A DNA stretch of 20,179 nucleotides from a virus, in the IMG/VR virus record IMGVR_UViG_3300032084_000150, positions 1 through 20,179 of that record; one strand, written 5' to 3'. Positions 14,830 through 20,067 of the stretch are shown one piece after another; position 1 is the stretch's first letter; each line of letters opens with the position of its first letter. Made by a program: the position numbers and the translations under genes. The notes beneath the pieces are model-generated. The model had not been told where the DNA came from. It saw only the letters and a list, made by a program, of their open reading frames with translations, and did no database searches.

Positions 14830-15222
14830 ATGACTAAATCAATTCATTACAAAAGAGTAGACGAGTTCCATAAAGCATACGACATGCCCAGGGGAACTGT
14901 AACAATGAGCGAGGACTTCACCAAGCTCACCAAGGAAGACGCAGATCGCATCAAGCTACGCTTCGATCTCAACAATGAAGAGTTCCGTGAGCTAGTGAAT
15001 GCGGACACTCCTGCTGAGATTATGAAGGAGGCGTGTGACATAGTGTATGTCATCTTAGGCATGTTCGTAGAGTTCGGTTGGAACTTTGATGAAGCATTCA
15101 AAAGAGTGCATGAAAGTAACATGAGCAAGCTGGATGACGATGGTAAGCCAATCCGTAGAGAGGATGGAAAGATCCTCAAAGGACCTAACTATCAAGCACC
15201 AGATCTTAGAGATTTAGTCTGA
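14830..15222 (+). CDS. MazG-like/phosphoribosyl-ATP-pyrophosphohydrolase-like nucleotide hydrolase
   Basis: The 130-residue product has the all-alpha NTP-pyrophosphatase pattern. An E-E-x-x-E motif (NNEEFREL, about residues 49-56) is followed by E-x-x-D (KEACDIVYVI, about 67-76), which together bind magnesium and the nucleotide phosphates. The C-terminal part AFKRVHESNMSKL and KGPNYQAPDL is characteristic of phage members of the MazG/HisE-like group. Such enzymes hydrolyse nucleoside triphosphates or alarmones and may adjust the nucleotide pool during infection, which fits next to replication genes. No ribosome site precedes the ATG; instead an A/T stretch TTAAATAAATT lies just upstream. Composition returns to that of the replication genes. 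Confidence 0.75.
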   Translation: MTKSIHYKRVDEFHKAYDMPRGTVTMSEDFTKLTKEDADRIKLRFDLNNEEFRELVNADTPAEIMKEACDIVYVILGMFVEFGWNFDEAFKRVHESNMSKLDDDGKPIRREDGKILKGPNYQAPDLRDLV

Positions 15223-15238
15223 TAAAAGTCAAATTTGA

Positions 15239-15247
15239 ACTATTATA
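15239..15247 (+). promoter_or_regulatory. ACTATTATA promoter-like motif before the recombinase gene, leaderless spacing
   Basis: TATTAT (15241-15246) lies in the shared motif, which ends four bases before the ATG at 15252. No Shine-Dalgarno sequence and no standard -35 box are visible. Confidence 0.55.
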
Positions 15248-15251
15248 GACT

Positions 15252-16226
15252 ATGCGCGATGATGTAATTAAGTCCCTCAAAACTGCGGGACTGCTTTCGG
15301 ATCAGAACCTTGACCTTGGGTTCGTCTCAACAGGGTCCTACGCTCTCAACAAGATCTGCTCTGGTGACTACCAAAAGGGAATCCCTATCGGTATGATCAC
15401 CCAGTTCCACGGTGAGGCATCTACAGCCAAGACTGTATTCGTGACTCACATTCTTGCGAACGCACAGAAGCAAGGGTATCATACAGTTCTTATTGACGCT
15501 GAGAATGCTTACAACTCAGAGTTTGCCTCAACGCTAGGTATTGATCCACAGAACCTTATCTATACTGCACCGCCTACGCTAGAAGATTGCTTCGCAAGTA
15601 TGGAGGCTCTTATCAAAGAGATAAGAGAGATTGATAAGGATACTCCAATCGTTATTGGCTACGATAGTATTGCTGTATCACCTAGCCGTGAGGAGATGGA
15701 GAAGACCGATTACGAATCACACCAGATGACTGGTGCTATGCGTGCAAAGGTTACAGGAGCCTGTTTGAGAAAGATTAACCCACTCCTACGGGAACATAAG
15801 GTTGCTCTGGTTATTGTGAACCAGATCCGCAACAAGGTAGGTGTGATGTACGGTGATCCTAGAACACCAGCAGCGGGTGGTAAATCTCTTGAATACTACC
15901 TCGGTCTTAACTTTATGACCTCTGCACCTAAGAACGAAAGGATACAAGACGATAATAAAAGCGTGGTGGGTATCCGTGGTAAGATAGCTAATGTAAAGAA
16001 CAAGGTCACAAAACCTTTCCAAGATGCGGAGTTTGAACTACTATACGATGTAGGTCTAACTCCGCACTATGGAGTGCTTGATCTTATGGTCAAGGACAAA
16101 ATAGTAGAGAGGTCTGGTGCTTGGTATCAATACAAGGACGAACCTAAGTTCCAAGCCAAGACATTCAACGAGAGTTTTATGACCGACGATAAGTTTAAAT
16201 CACTACGAGAGGAGATAGGACTATGA
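15252..16226 (+). CDS. RecA/UvsX-like recombinase
   Basis: The 324-residue product should catalyse strand invasion for recombination-dependent replication and repair. It has a RecA-type core: FVSTGSYALNKICSG as the approach to the P-loop, HGEASTAKT as a divergent Walker A (54-61), VLIDAENAYN with the strand-2 acid residue, VIGYDSIAVSP as Walker B, and the VNQIRNKVGVMYG stretch with the RecA QIR-type segment, followed by PAAGGKSLEYYLGL. Walker A has Ala where RecA has Gly before the Lys. T4 UvsX also departs from the consensus here, which supports the phage type. It starts directly after a TATTAT-type box without a ribosome site and ends in an ATGA overlap with the next gene. Confidence 0.88.
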   Translation: MRDDVIKSLKTAGLLSDQNLDLGFVSTGSYALNKICSGDYQKGIPIGMITQFHGEASTAKTVFVTHILANAQKQGYHTVLIDAENAYNSEFASTLGIDPQNLIYTAPPTLEDCFASMEALIKEIREIDKDTPIVIGYDSIAVSPSREEMEKTDYESHQMTGAMRAKVTGACLRKINPLLREHKVALVIVNQIRNKVGVMYGDPRTPAAGGKSLEYYLGLNFMTSAPKNERIQDDNKSVVGIRGKIANVKNKVTKPFQDAEFELLYDVGLTPHYGVLDLMVKDKIVERSGAWYQYKDEPKFQAKTFNESFMTDDKFKSLREEIGL

Positions 16227-16438
16227 CAGACTTCATCAAGCAACTCGATAAACTAATCGAGAAGGCCATGAAAAAAGAACTTAGTAAGGGCAAGCAGCCT
16301 GAGCCTACTATACAGGAGTACAAGGACATCGAGGACTACCAGCGTAAGACAGGCAAGCGTTTCCGTATGCTGAAAGAGCAGAAAGAGCGAGGCTTGTCAC
16401 GCGAAGAGGCGTTCGCTGAGATGTTCCCCACTAAGTAA
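16223..16438 (+). CDS. Hypothetical protein, small and highly charged
   Basis: This 71-residue protein is rich in Lys and Glu and probably helical throughout, with no Cys and no membrane segment. Its ATG overlaps the recombinase stop (ATGA), and GGAGATAGGA just upstream can act as a ribosome site, so it is co-translated with the recombinase. The C-terminal GLSREEAFAEMFP resembles a small helix-turn motif, but I recognise no family. A role as a recombinase accessory protein is possible only by position. Confidence 0.6.
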   Translation: MTDFIKQLDKLIEKAMKKELSKGKQPEPTIQEYKDIEDYQRKTGKRFRMLKEQKERGLSREEAFAEMFPTK

Positions 16439-16462
16439 CCTACATAGTATAGGAGGTGTCAC

Positions 16463-16747
16463 ATGATGACCCGCACTAAGATTAAGATTGGCGACAAGAA
16501 CTATATCTACGATGATCAACTGAGGTTCTTTCTGAACCGTCCCACAGACGATAAGACCAAGGCCGCTCTTAATACTTATGTCCAAATGTGGTCCATGTAC
16601 AATGCGATTAACGACCTATACGAAGAAGATAATACCGTGGCAACGCTTCGATGGGACCATGAGTCTGGTGAGGCTCTCTTTACTTTCCCAAAGGAAGGCG
16701 TTGTCATGGATACTCTCAAGAGCAAAGGATTTTCTATAAATGAGTGA
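16463..16747 (+). CDS. Hypothetical protein
   Basis: This 94-residue protein has a strong ribosome site, AGGAGGTG, six to seven bases before the first of two adjacent ATGs (16463, 16466). The N-terminal half holds short strands (KIKIGDKNYIYDDQLRFFL), followed by a helix with Met and Trp residues and a final strand pair (ATLRWDHESGEALFTFP). The last codons overlap the start of the next gene by eight bases. No family is recognised. The strong ribosome site suggests a higher translation rate than for its neighbours. Confidence 0.65.
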   Translation: MMTRTKIKIGDKNYIYDDQLRFFLNRPTDDKTKAALNTYVQMWSMYNAINDLYEEDNTVATLRWDHESGEALFTFPKEGVVMDTLKSKGFSINE

Positions 16748-17018
16748 CTCCATTCCGATTGCATACGATACTGACCCCAACTACTACGATCTGTCTATAC
16801 CAGACTCCATCATGGTTCAGGACGCTAAAAGGTTCCTGGATTGGATGGAATGGCAGCAGTCCATGGTTCCTGAACCTTACAAATCAAACCCAGATGTCTG
16901 GAAGATCTATGATTTAGAAGGTTACCAAGCGTTCGTTAGTGACTATATAACTATTAGAACGGAGAAGGAACGCGATGGCGAAAGTATATATTCCCAAGAC
17001 AGATCATTTATCTCCTGA
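16740..17018 (+). CDS. Hypothetical acidic protein
   Basis: This 92-residue protein is acidic, rich in Asp, Tyr and Trp, with a DAKRFLDWMEWQQSM helix in the middle. It overlaps the preceding gene by eight bases and the following one by 44 bases, so it is part of the same run of small genes between the recombinase and the Clp-like ATPase. No signal peptide, membrane segment or known motif is seen, and no function is proposed. The last 14 codons are shared in another frame with the next gene, an unusually long overlap for this window. Confidence 0.55.
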   Translation: MSDSIPIAYDTDPNYYDLSIPDSIMVQDAKRFLDWMEWQQSMVPEPYKSNPDVWKIYDLEGYQAFVSDYITIRTEKERDGESIYSQDRSFIS

Positions 17019-17319
17019 GAGATTAAAGAAGGCTTGTGCTGATATGCTCAAGCAGGCTAGAGAAGATAGAAACCTAGCCAAACAAGCGTATGAGTTCTTC
17101 AAAGAGATAGTAGACAACTCAGCGCACTCTGATGATATCAGAGACATGGACGCTCGCAAATGTATGATCGAGTGCTTAAAGCTTATGCAATCTGCCCAGA
17201 ATACGGCGATTAAAGGTTTAGATACCTTTATCAAAGCAGAAGAAAAACTCAGCAAGAGCAAAAGCACTACTACTATGAAGGACGAGGCACCCCCTTCATG
17301 GAAGGATCTAAGCGAGTAA
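16975..17319 (+). CDS. Hypothetical helical protein
   Basis: This 114-residue protein is mostly helical, with heptad-like stretches (LKKACADMLKQAREDRNLAKQAYEFF, ARKCMIECLKLMQ) and a flexible Ser/Lys/Thr-rich C-terminus ending PPSWKDLSE. An AAGGAA ribosome site lies about seven bases before the ATG. Size and helical character are compatible with a small structural or DNA-packaging adaptor such as a terminase small subunit, but nothing diagnostic supports that and I leave it unnamed. It sits five bases before the preferred start of the Clp-like ATPase gene. Confidence 0.65.
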   Translation: MAKVYIPKTDHLSPERLKKACADMLKQAREDRNLAKQAYEFFKEIVDNSAHSDDIRDMDARKCMIECLKLMQSAQNTAIKGLDTFIKAEEKLSKSKSTTTMKDEAPPSWKDLSE

Positions 17320-17324
17320 TTAAT

Positions 17325-18695
17325 ATGTCCAAAGACGGCAACACTTTTAAAGTATTCTGTGACGCAATCAACGAGATTATCTCTGTTCGTGCGTTAGATA
17401 CCAATAGTCTTGAGAAGTATAGGCAAGATGTCTATAAGATGATCAAGAAGTCTACATCAATAGATCTTCTGGATTACGAGATCAAGGTTATTAACGATTT
17501 TGTTGTCGAAGGTAATAAGTTGCTTGCAAAGTGTGAGCAGACTATTAAAGAAGCCTATGAAGAGGATTTCGATCAGGTCTATGCAGGCATCATCGAAAGC
17601 ATTTATATGTCAGTTTGTCAGGTGTATCCTAACCTGCAACTGGAAAACATTGTGCAATCTCTGAACCAAGAGACTCTCAAAGGTTTTCTTAACTCGTTCT
17701 TAGAAGAACTGTATGATAAAACTGATGAAAAAGCGCCTAAGAAAAGAACTAGGCGTCGAACAGGAAGTAGGCTCGTTGACGATCAGCCAGAGGGTAAAGA
17801 ACGCTCTCTTAAAACCCTTGCTGATATTCACAAGCTAGAGGCAGAGCTACGCAAAGAGGTTATAGGCCAGGATGAGGCCATTGACAGCGTTGTACGCTAT
17901 GTGAAGCTCATGGTAGCCAACCTCGCCCAGAATGTCTCCCTGATGTTCATTGGTCCCACAGGCGTTGGTAAGACCAAGCTGGCTAAGGTCCTAGGCGACC
18001 ACTACTCAGGAAACTTCTTCAAGATCAACTGTTCTGAGTATGCACAGCAGCACGAATATGCTAAACTTATTGGATCTCCTCCTGGCTATGTTGGTAGCAC
18101 AGAGAAGTCTATCCTTCAAGTAAAAGCAGAGAAGAGCAACAAGTGGGTGCTTCTCTTTGATGAGATTGAGAAGGCATCACCTAAACTATTCGACTTCATG
18201 CTTGCCCTCATGGATGATGGCAAGGTTATGGCATCTAACGGGCAGGAGCTAGACTTCTCCGAGAGTATCATTCTAATGACCTCTAACGAGGGTATAAAGG
18301 ACGCAAACATTGGGGAGACTACCCTGGGCTTCGGAAAGGAAACAATCACCTACGAGGGCTCTAAGGAGGCTATTAAGAAGTCCGTGAAGAAGAAGTTCAG
18401 CCCTGAGTTTATTGGTAGGGTTGATGAGATGGTACACTTTAACTATCTTAGCAAGGAGGACTTGCTCAAGGTAGCAAAACTGGAGATAAAAAACCTACCA
18501 GTTCGTAAAACCAAGGCACTTCTTAACTATATAATTGAGAACGGTACTTCGGAACAATACGGAGCACGGTTCATCGCAAAGTTTATCACCCGTGAGGTTA
18601 AGTCTCTTCTAGCAGATAGTATACTGAGTGGAGAGCAGCCTAAGACTGGTAAGCTTTACGATGTAAAAGTGAAAAACAATAAATTAGTGATATGA
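17325..18695 (+). CDS. ClpA-like AAA+ unfoldase with a unique N-terminal domain
   Basis: The 456-residue product has one AAA+ module matching the second ATPase domain of ClpA/ClpB: Walker A GPTGVGKT (210-217), pore loop GYVG (254-257), Walker B LLFDEIEKA (D279, E280), sensor 1 ILMTSN, an arginine-finger segment FSPEFIGRVDE, and a C-terminal small domain with EQYGARFI. Between sensor 1 and the arginine finger is LGF (334-336), where ClpA and ClpC carry the IGL/VGF loop that docks ClpP; ClpB lacks it. Residues 1-170 are not a Clp N-domain and contain an Arg/Lys-rich linker (KKRTRRRTGSR). The start is uncertain: an ATG at 17298 would add nine residues. The protein should unfold proteins in an ATP-dependent way. 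Partnership with host ClpP is inferred. Confidence 0.85.
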   Translation: MSKDGNTFKVFCDAINEIISVRALDTNSLEKYRQDVYKMIKKSTSIDLLDYEIKVINDFVVEGNKLLAKCEQTIKEAYEEDFDQVYAGIIESIYMSVCQVYPNLQLENIVQSLNQETLKGFLNSFLEELYDKTDEKAPKKRTRRRTGSRLVDDQPEGKERSLKTLADIHKLEAELRKEVIGQDEAIDSVVRYVKLMVANLAQNVSLMFIGPTGVGKTKLAKVLGDHYSGNFFKINCSEYAQQHEYAKLIGSPPGYVGSTEKSILQVKAEKSNKWVLLFDEIEKASPKLFDFMLALMDDGKVMASNGQELDFSESIILMTSNEGIKDANIGETTLGFGKETITYEGSKEAIKKSVKKKFSPEFIGRVDEMVHFNYLSKEDLLKVAKLEIKNLPVRKTKALLNYIIENGTSEQYGARFIAKFITREVKSLLADSILSGEQPKTGKLYDVKVKNNKLVI

Positions 18696-18922
18696 GAATG
18701 ACACCAAGACAAAGAGCTATGGCTCGCGCACAGGCTAGGGCTGCTGCTAAACAACAGCCAATAGTAGAGCAGTTTGAGGATGCCGATGATGCCGCAGAGC
18801 TAGAGTATCAAGAGAAGAAAACTAGGCAGCGGAGAACAAAAAGCAAAAAGCTAGAGGTTGACGAGCCCTCCAAGCCTAAAAGAAAGTATACTCGTCGTAA
18901 GAAGAAAGACGAGGATAAATGA
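18692..18922 (+). CDS. Small, very basic protein
   Basis: This 76-residue protein starts in an ATGA overlap with the Clp-like gene. It has a basic Arg/Ala/Gln N-terminus (residues 1-22), an acidic middle (EQFEDADDAAELEYQEK) and a strongly basic C-terminal tail with KRKYTRRKKK. This charge pattern suits a nucleic-acid-binding or histone-like protein, or a flexible adaptor. Being co-translated with the unfoldase, it could also be an adaptor or substrate, which is speculation. No fold or family is recognised. Confidence 0.6.
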   Translation: MRMTPRQRAMARAQARAAAKQQPIVEQFEDADDAAELEYQEKKTRQRRTKSKKLEVDEPSKPKRKYTRRKKKDEDK

Positions 18923-18972
18923 TCACCTTTAGCCGCCTTGGGTGTGCAATACGCCTTTCGTGCTGGAGATGA
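18919..18972 (+). CDS. Possible 17-residue cationic peptide
   Basis: An ATG overlapping the stop of the basic-protein gene is preceded by GACGAGGAT at ribosome-site distance. It opens 17 codons (MITFSRLGCAIRLSCWR) with two Cys and four Arg, ending in TGA just before the terminator. It may be a genuine tiny gene, or the chance result of a purine-rich end to the preceding gene. Confidence 0.25.
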   Translation: MITFSRLGCAIRLSCWR

Positions 18973-18984
18973 ACTTCGCTGCCG

Positions 18985-19010
18985 CCTACCCCTTCGGGGG
19001 TAGGTTTTTT
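18985..19010 (+). terminator. Rho-independent terminator with TTCG tetraloop
   Basis: CCTACCCC (18985-18992) pairs perfectly with GGGGTAGG (18997-19004) across a TTCG loop, followed by six T residues (19005-19010). This is a textbook intrinsic terminator ending the recombinase-Clp operon. Confidence 0.95.
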
Positions 19011-19030
19011 ATATTAAAATCACTTAGGGG

Positions 19031-19048
19031 TATTTACTATAGTAAATA
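19031..19048 (+). promoter_or_regulatory. 18-bp perfect palindrome, promoter or operator candidate
   Basis: TATTTACTATAGTAAATA is its own reverse complement. It lies 20 bases after the terminator and 20 bases before the ATG at 19069, where a new promoter is needed. It contains ACTATAGTA, one base from the ACTATAATA motif used elsewhere, and GTAAATA, which resembles late-promoter boxes. It may therefore be both promoter and protein-binding site. Confidence 0.5.
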
Positions 19049-19068
19049 ACTTTGACGAGGTTTTTCAT

Positions 19069-19293
19069 ATGGATAGAACAGTTCTCTCAAAGGACACATT
19101 GATGCCTTTGAGTTTTGTTATTACATTATTTGTAGGTCTTTTTTGGATGAGCAGCAAGCTCACCGATATTGAAATCAAGCTTGATCAGATGGAGACAAAG
19201 CTAGAAGATCAATGGAGTTCAACAGAGATGGAGAACTGGTCCCTAAAACTTAAGATGAGAAACCCTGATATTGAAATTCCTGAGGTGAGATGA
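19069..19293 (+). CDS. Small single-pass membrane protein
   Basis: This 74-residue protein has one hydrophobic segment (PLSFVITLFVGLFWMSS, about residues 13-29) after a short N-terminus. A heptad-like helix follows (KLTDIEIKLDQMETKLEDQW), then a C-terminal NPDIEIPEV. A GAGG ribosome site lies eight bases before the ATG, and transcription probably starts at the palindrome upstream. One membrane helix plus a coiled coil would fit an inner-membrane spanin-like, holin-associated or tail-related accessory protein, but there is no lysin or outer spanin next to it. Small phage membrane proteins with a similar tryptophan- and NP-containing tail are common and unassigned. The stop overlaps the next start. 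Confidence 0.7.
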   Translation: MDRTVLSKDTLMPLSFVITLFVGLFWMSSKLTDIEIKLDQMETKLEDQWSSTEMENWSLKLKMRNPDIEIPEVR

Positions 19294-19523
19294 TGTACGA
19301 TAGGTTACTACATTTGCTTTCTGAGGTTGTTACCTCCAAAACTCTTGGTCAGCCTAAAAATACCCTACCCCTGGTTCAGAAAGGTAAGTACAAAGGAATG
19401 ATGTATAAATCTCCTCAAGGAAATCCAAACTTACCACGCGAAAAAGGAAGAAGCAAGATTCAAGGTCCTTCCGCCCCAGAACCAGTATTGCAGAGGGGTA
19501 GGGATAGTCAGAGAAAACCTTGA
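19290..19523 (+). CDS. Hypothetical protein
   Basis: This 77-residue basic protein is rich in Pro, Lys, Gln and Gly. It starts at one of two adjacent ATGs (19290, 19293) that overlap the membrane protein stop, with GAGGTGAG directly upstream. After a short helix (YDRLLHLLSEVV) the sequence is low in order-promoting residues (KGKYKGMMYKSPQGNPNLP, REKGRSKIQGP), so most of it is likely disordered. Its stop region overlaps the -35 box of the tRNA promoter. No family is recognised. Confidence 0.55.
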   Translation: MMYDRLLHLLSEVVTSKTLGQPKNTLPLVQKGKYKGMMYKSPQGNPNLPREKGRSKIQGPSAPEPVLQRGRDSQRKP

Positions 19524-19548
19524 AGAAGGTCCCCCATCGTTCTATAAT
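19520..19548 (+). promoter_or_regulatory. Sigma70-type promoter for the tRNA region
   Basis: TTGAAG (19520-19525) and TATAAT (19543-19548) are separated by exactly 17 bases. The -10 box is perfect and the -35 box matches four of six positions. Transcription should start near 19555, at the first base of the tRNA-like element. This is the only classical two-box promoter seen in the window. Confidence 0.65.
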
Positions 19549-19553
19549 GGGGT

Positions 19554-19606
19554 GTAGGAATGGTCGAGTGGTAACACCGACTGATGGAACAGATGCCCGT
19601 TCCTAC
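19554..19606 (+). other. tRNA-like element lacking a T arm
   Basis: GTAGGAA (19554-19560) pairs perfectly with TTCCTAC (19600-19606) as a 7-bp acceptor-like stem. Next come T and G at tRNA positions 8-9, a 4-bp D-like stem GTCG/CGAC (19563-19566, 19578-19581) and a loop containing AGTGGTAA as in D loops. Only about 18 bases remain, with no T arm and no CCA. A competing stem GGAAC/GTTCC (19586-19590, 19599-19603) exists. It could be a deleted tRNA or a processed leader. Confidence 0.4.
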
Positions 19607-19617
19607 TGAAATAAACT

Positions 19618-19694
19618 CCGTCCAGGGTGGCTGGTAGTCACAGAGCATCTTATAAGTGTTTATGAGTAGCGTTCGATTCGCTATGGGCGGACCA
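19618..19694 (+). tRNA. tRNA, probably Ile with anticodon TAT (noncanonical core)
   Basis: The 77-base element has a 7-bp acceptor stem (19618-19624 with 19684-19690, one G-U), a discriminator A and an encoded CCA. The T arm is textbook, TAGCG/CGCTA with loop TTCGATT (19667-19683). The D stem is GTGG/TCAC with GG in the loop, and the anticodon loop is CTTATAA (19649-19655), giving TAT, which would read AUA. Oddities: G replaces U at position 8, C replaces A at 14, and the anticodon stem has several G-U pairs. The 3' part is overlapped by the convergent HNH gene. AUA is frequent in the A/T-rich cassette, which would make such a tRNA useful. Because of the core changes it may be degenerate. Confidence 0.65.
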
Positions 19695-20046
19695 ATCAAT
19701 TGTCAACTCACCAAAATGTAAAGCTCGATGACAGTTAGAGCATAGCATAACGCACTTATCTAACTCTTCCTGTATCACTTCCCATTTTCTTGAATGGTTT
19801 CCTGATATGTTAAAGTCCTTTTTAGTAGGATCTAAATGATGGAAATCTAACGCAGATGGGTATTTGTCGAAACCACAGCTATAACACTTAGCTCCTTTAT
19901 ATTCGATTGCTCGTTGCTTTACTTTAGTTCTCCTCTTGTTTACATGGCAGGAATTACAAGTATCCTTGGTATGTCCTGCTTTGCGAGAGTAGACGAATTG
20001 ACGATCACATAATTTACAAGTATTCATTTTAGTAAGAGCATCTTAT
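19642..20046 (+). repeat. 12-bp direct repeat flanking the HNH gene
   Basis: AGAGCATCTTAT occurs at 19642-19653, inside the tRNA anticodon arm, and again at 20035-20046, just upstream of the HNH start. The two copies bracket the HNH coding region almost exactly. The second copy continues so that 20035-20041 pairs with 20045-20051, a perfect stem that the tRNA copy lacks. Confidence 0.65.
19650..20027 (-). CDS. HNH homing-type endonuclease
   Basis: The 125-residue product on the minus strand has an N-terminal zinc pair set (C4, C7, C24, C27), a second set formed by CYSC and CSNC, and the HNH core LDFHHLDP followed by CVMLCSNCHRALH. This is the layout of free-standing phage HNH endonucleases, which nick or cut DNA to spread their own gene. 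It is the only minus-strand gene in the window and converges on the tRNA. Its last 15 or so codons and the stop lie within the tRNA gene, so its tail (beginning about WSAHSES) is encoded by tRNA complement. No strong ribosome site precedes the ATG. It looks like a recent insertion next to a tRNA. Confidence 0.85.
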   Translation of the reverse strand: MNTCKLCDRQFVYSRKAGHTKDTCNSCHVNKRRTKVKQRAIEYKGAKCYSCGFDKYPSALDFHHLDPTKKDFNISGNHSRKWEVIQEELDKCVMLCSNCHRALHFGELTIDWSAHSESNATHKHL

Positions 20047-20067
20047 GCTCTAACATATATAGGTAGC

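Noticed and set aside
19618-20067. Group I intron in the tRNA anticodon loop carrying the HNH gene
   Set aside because: The tRNA closes without a gap within 77 bases, the HNH gene is on the opposite strand, and sequence after the second repeat has no tRNA 3' half.
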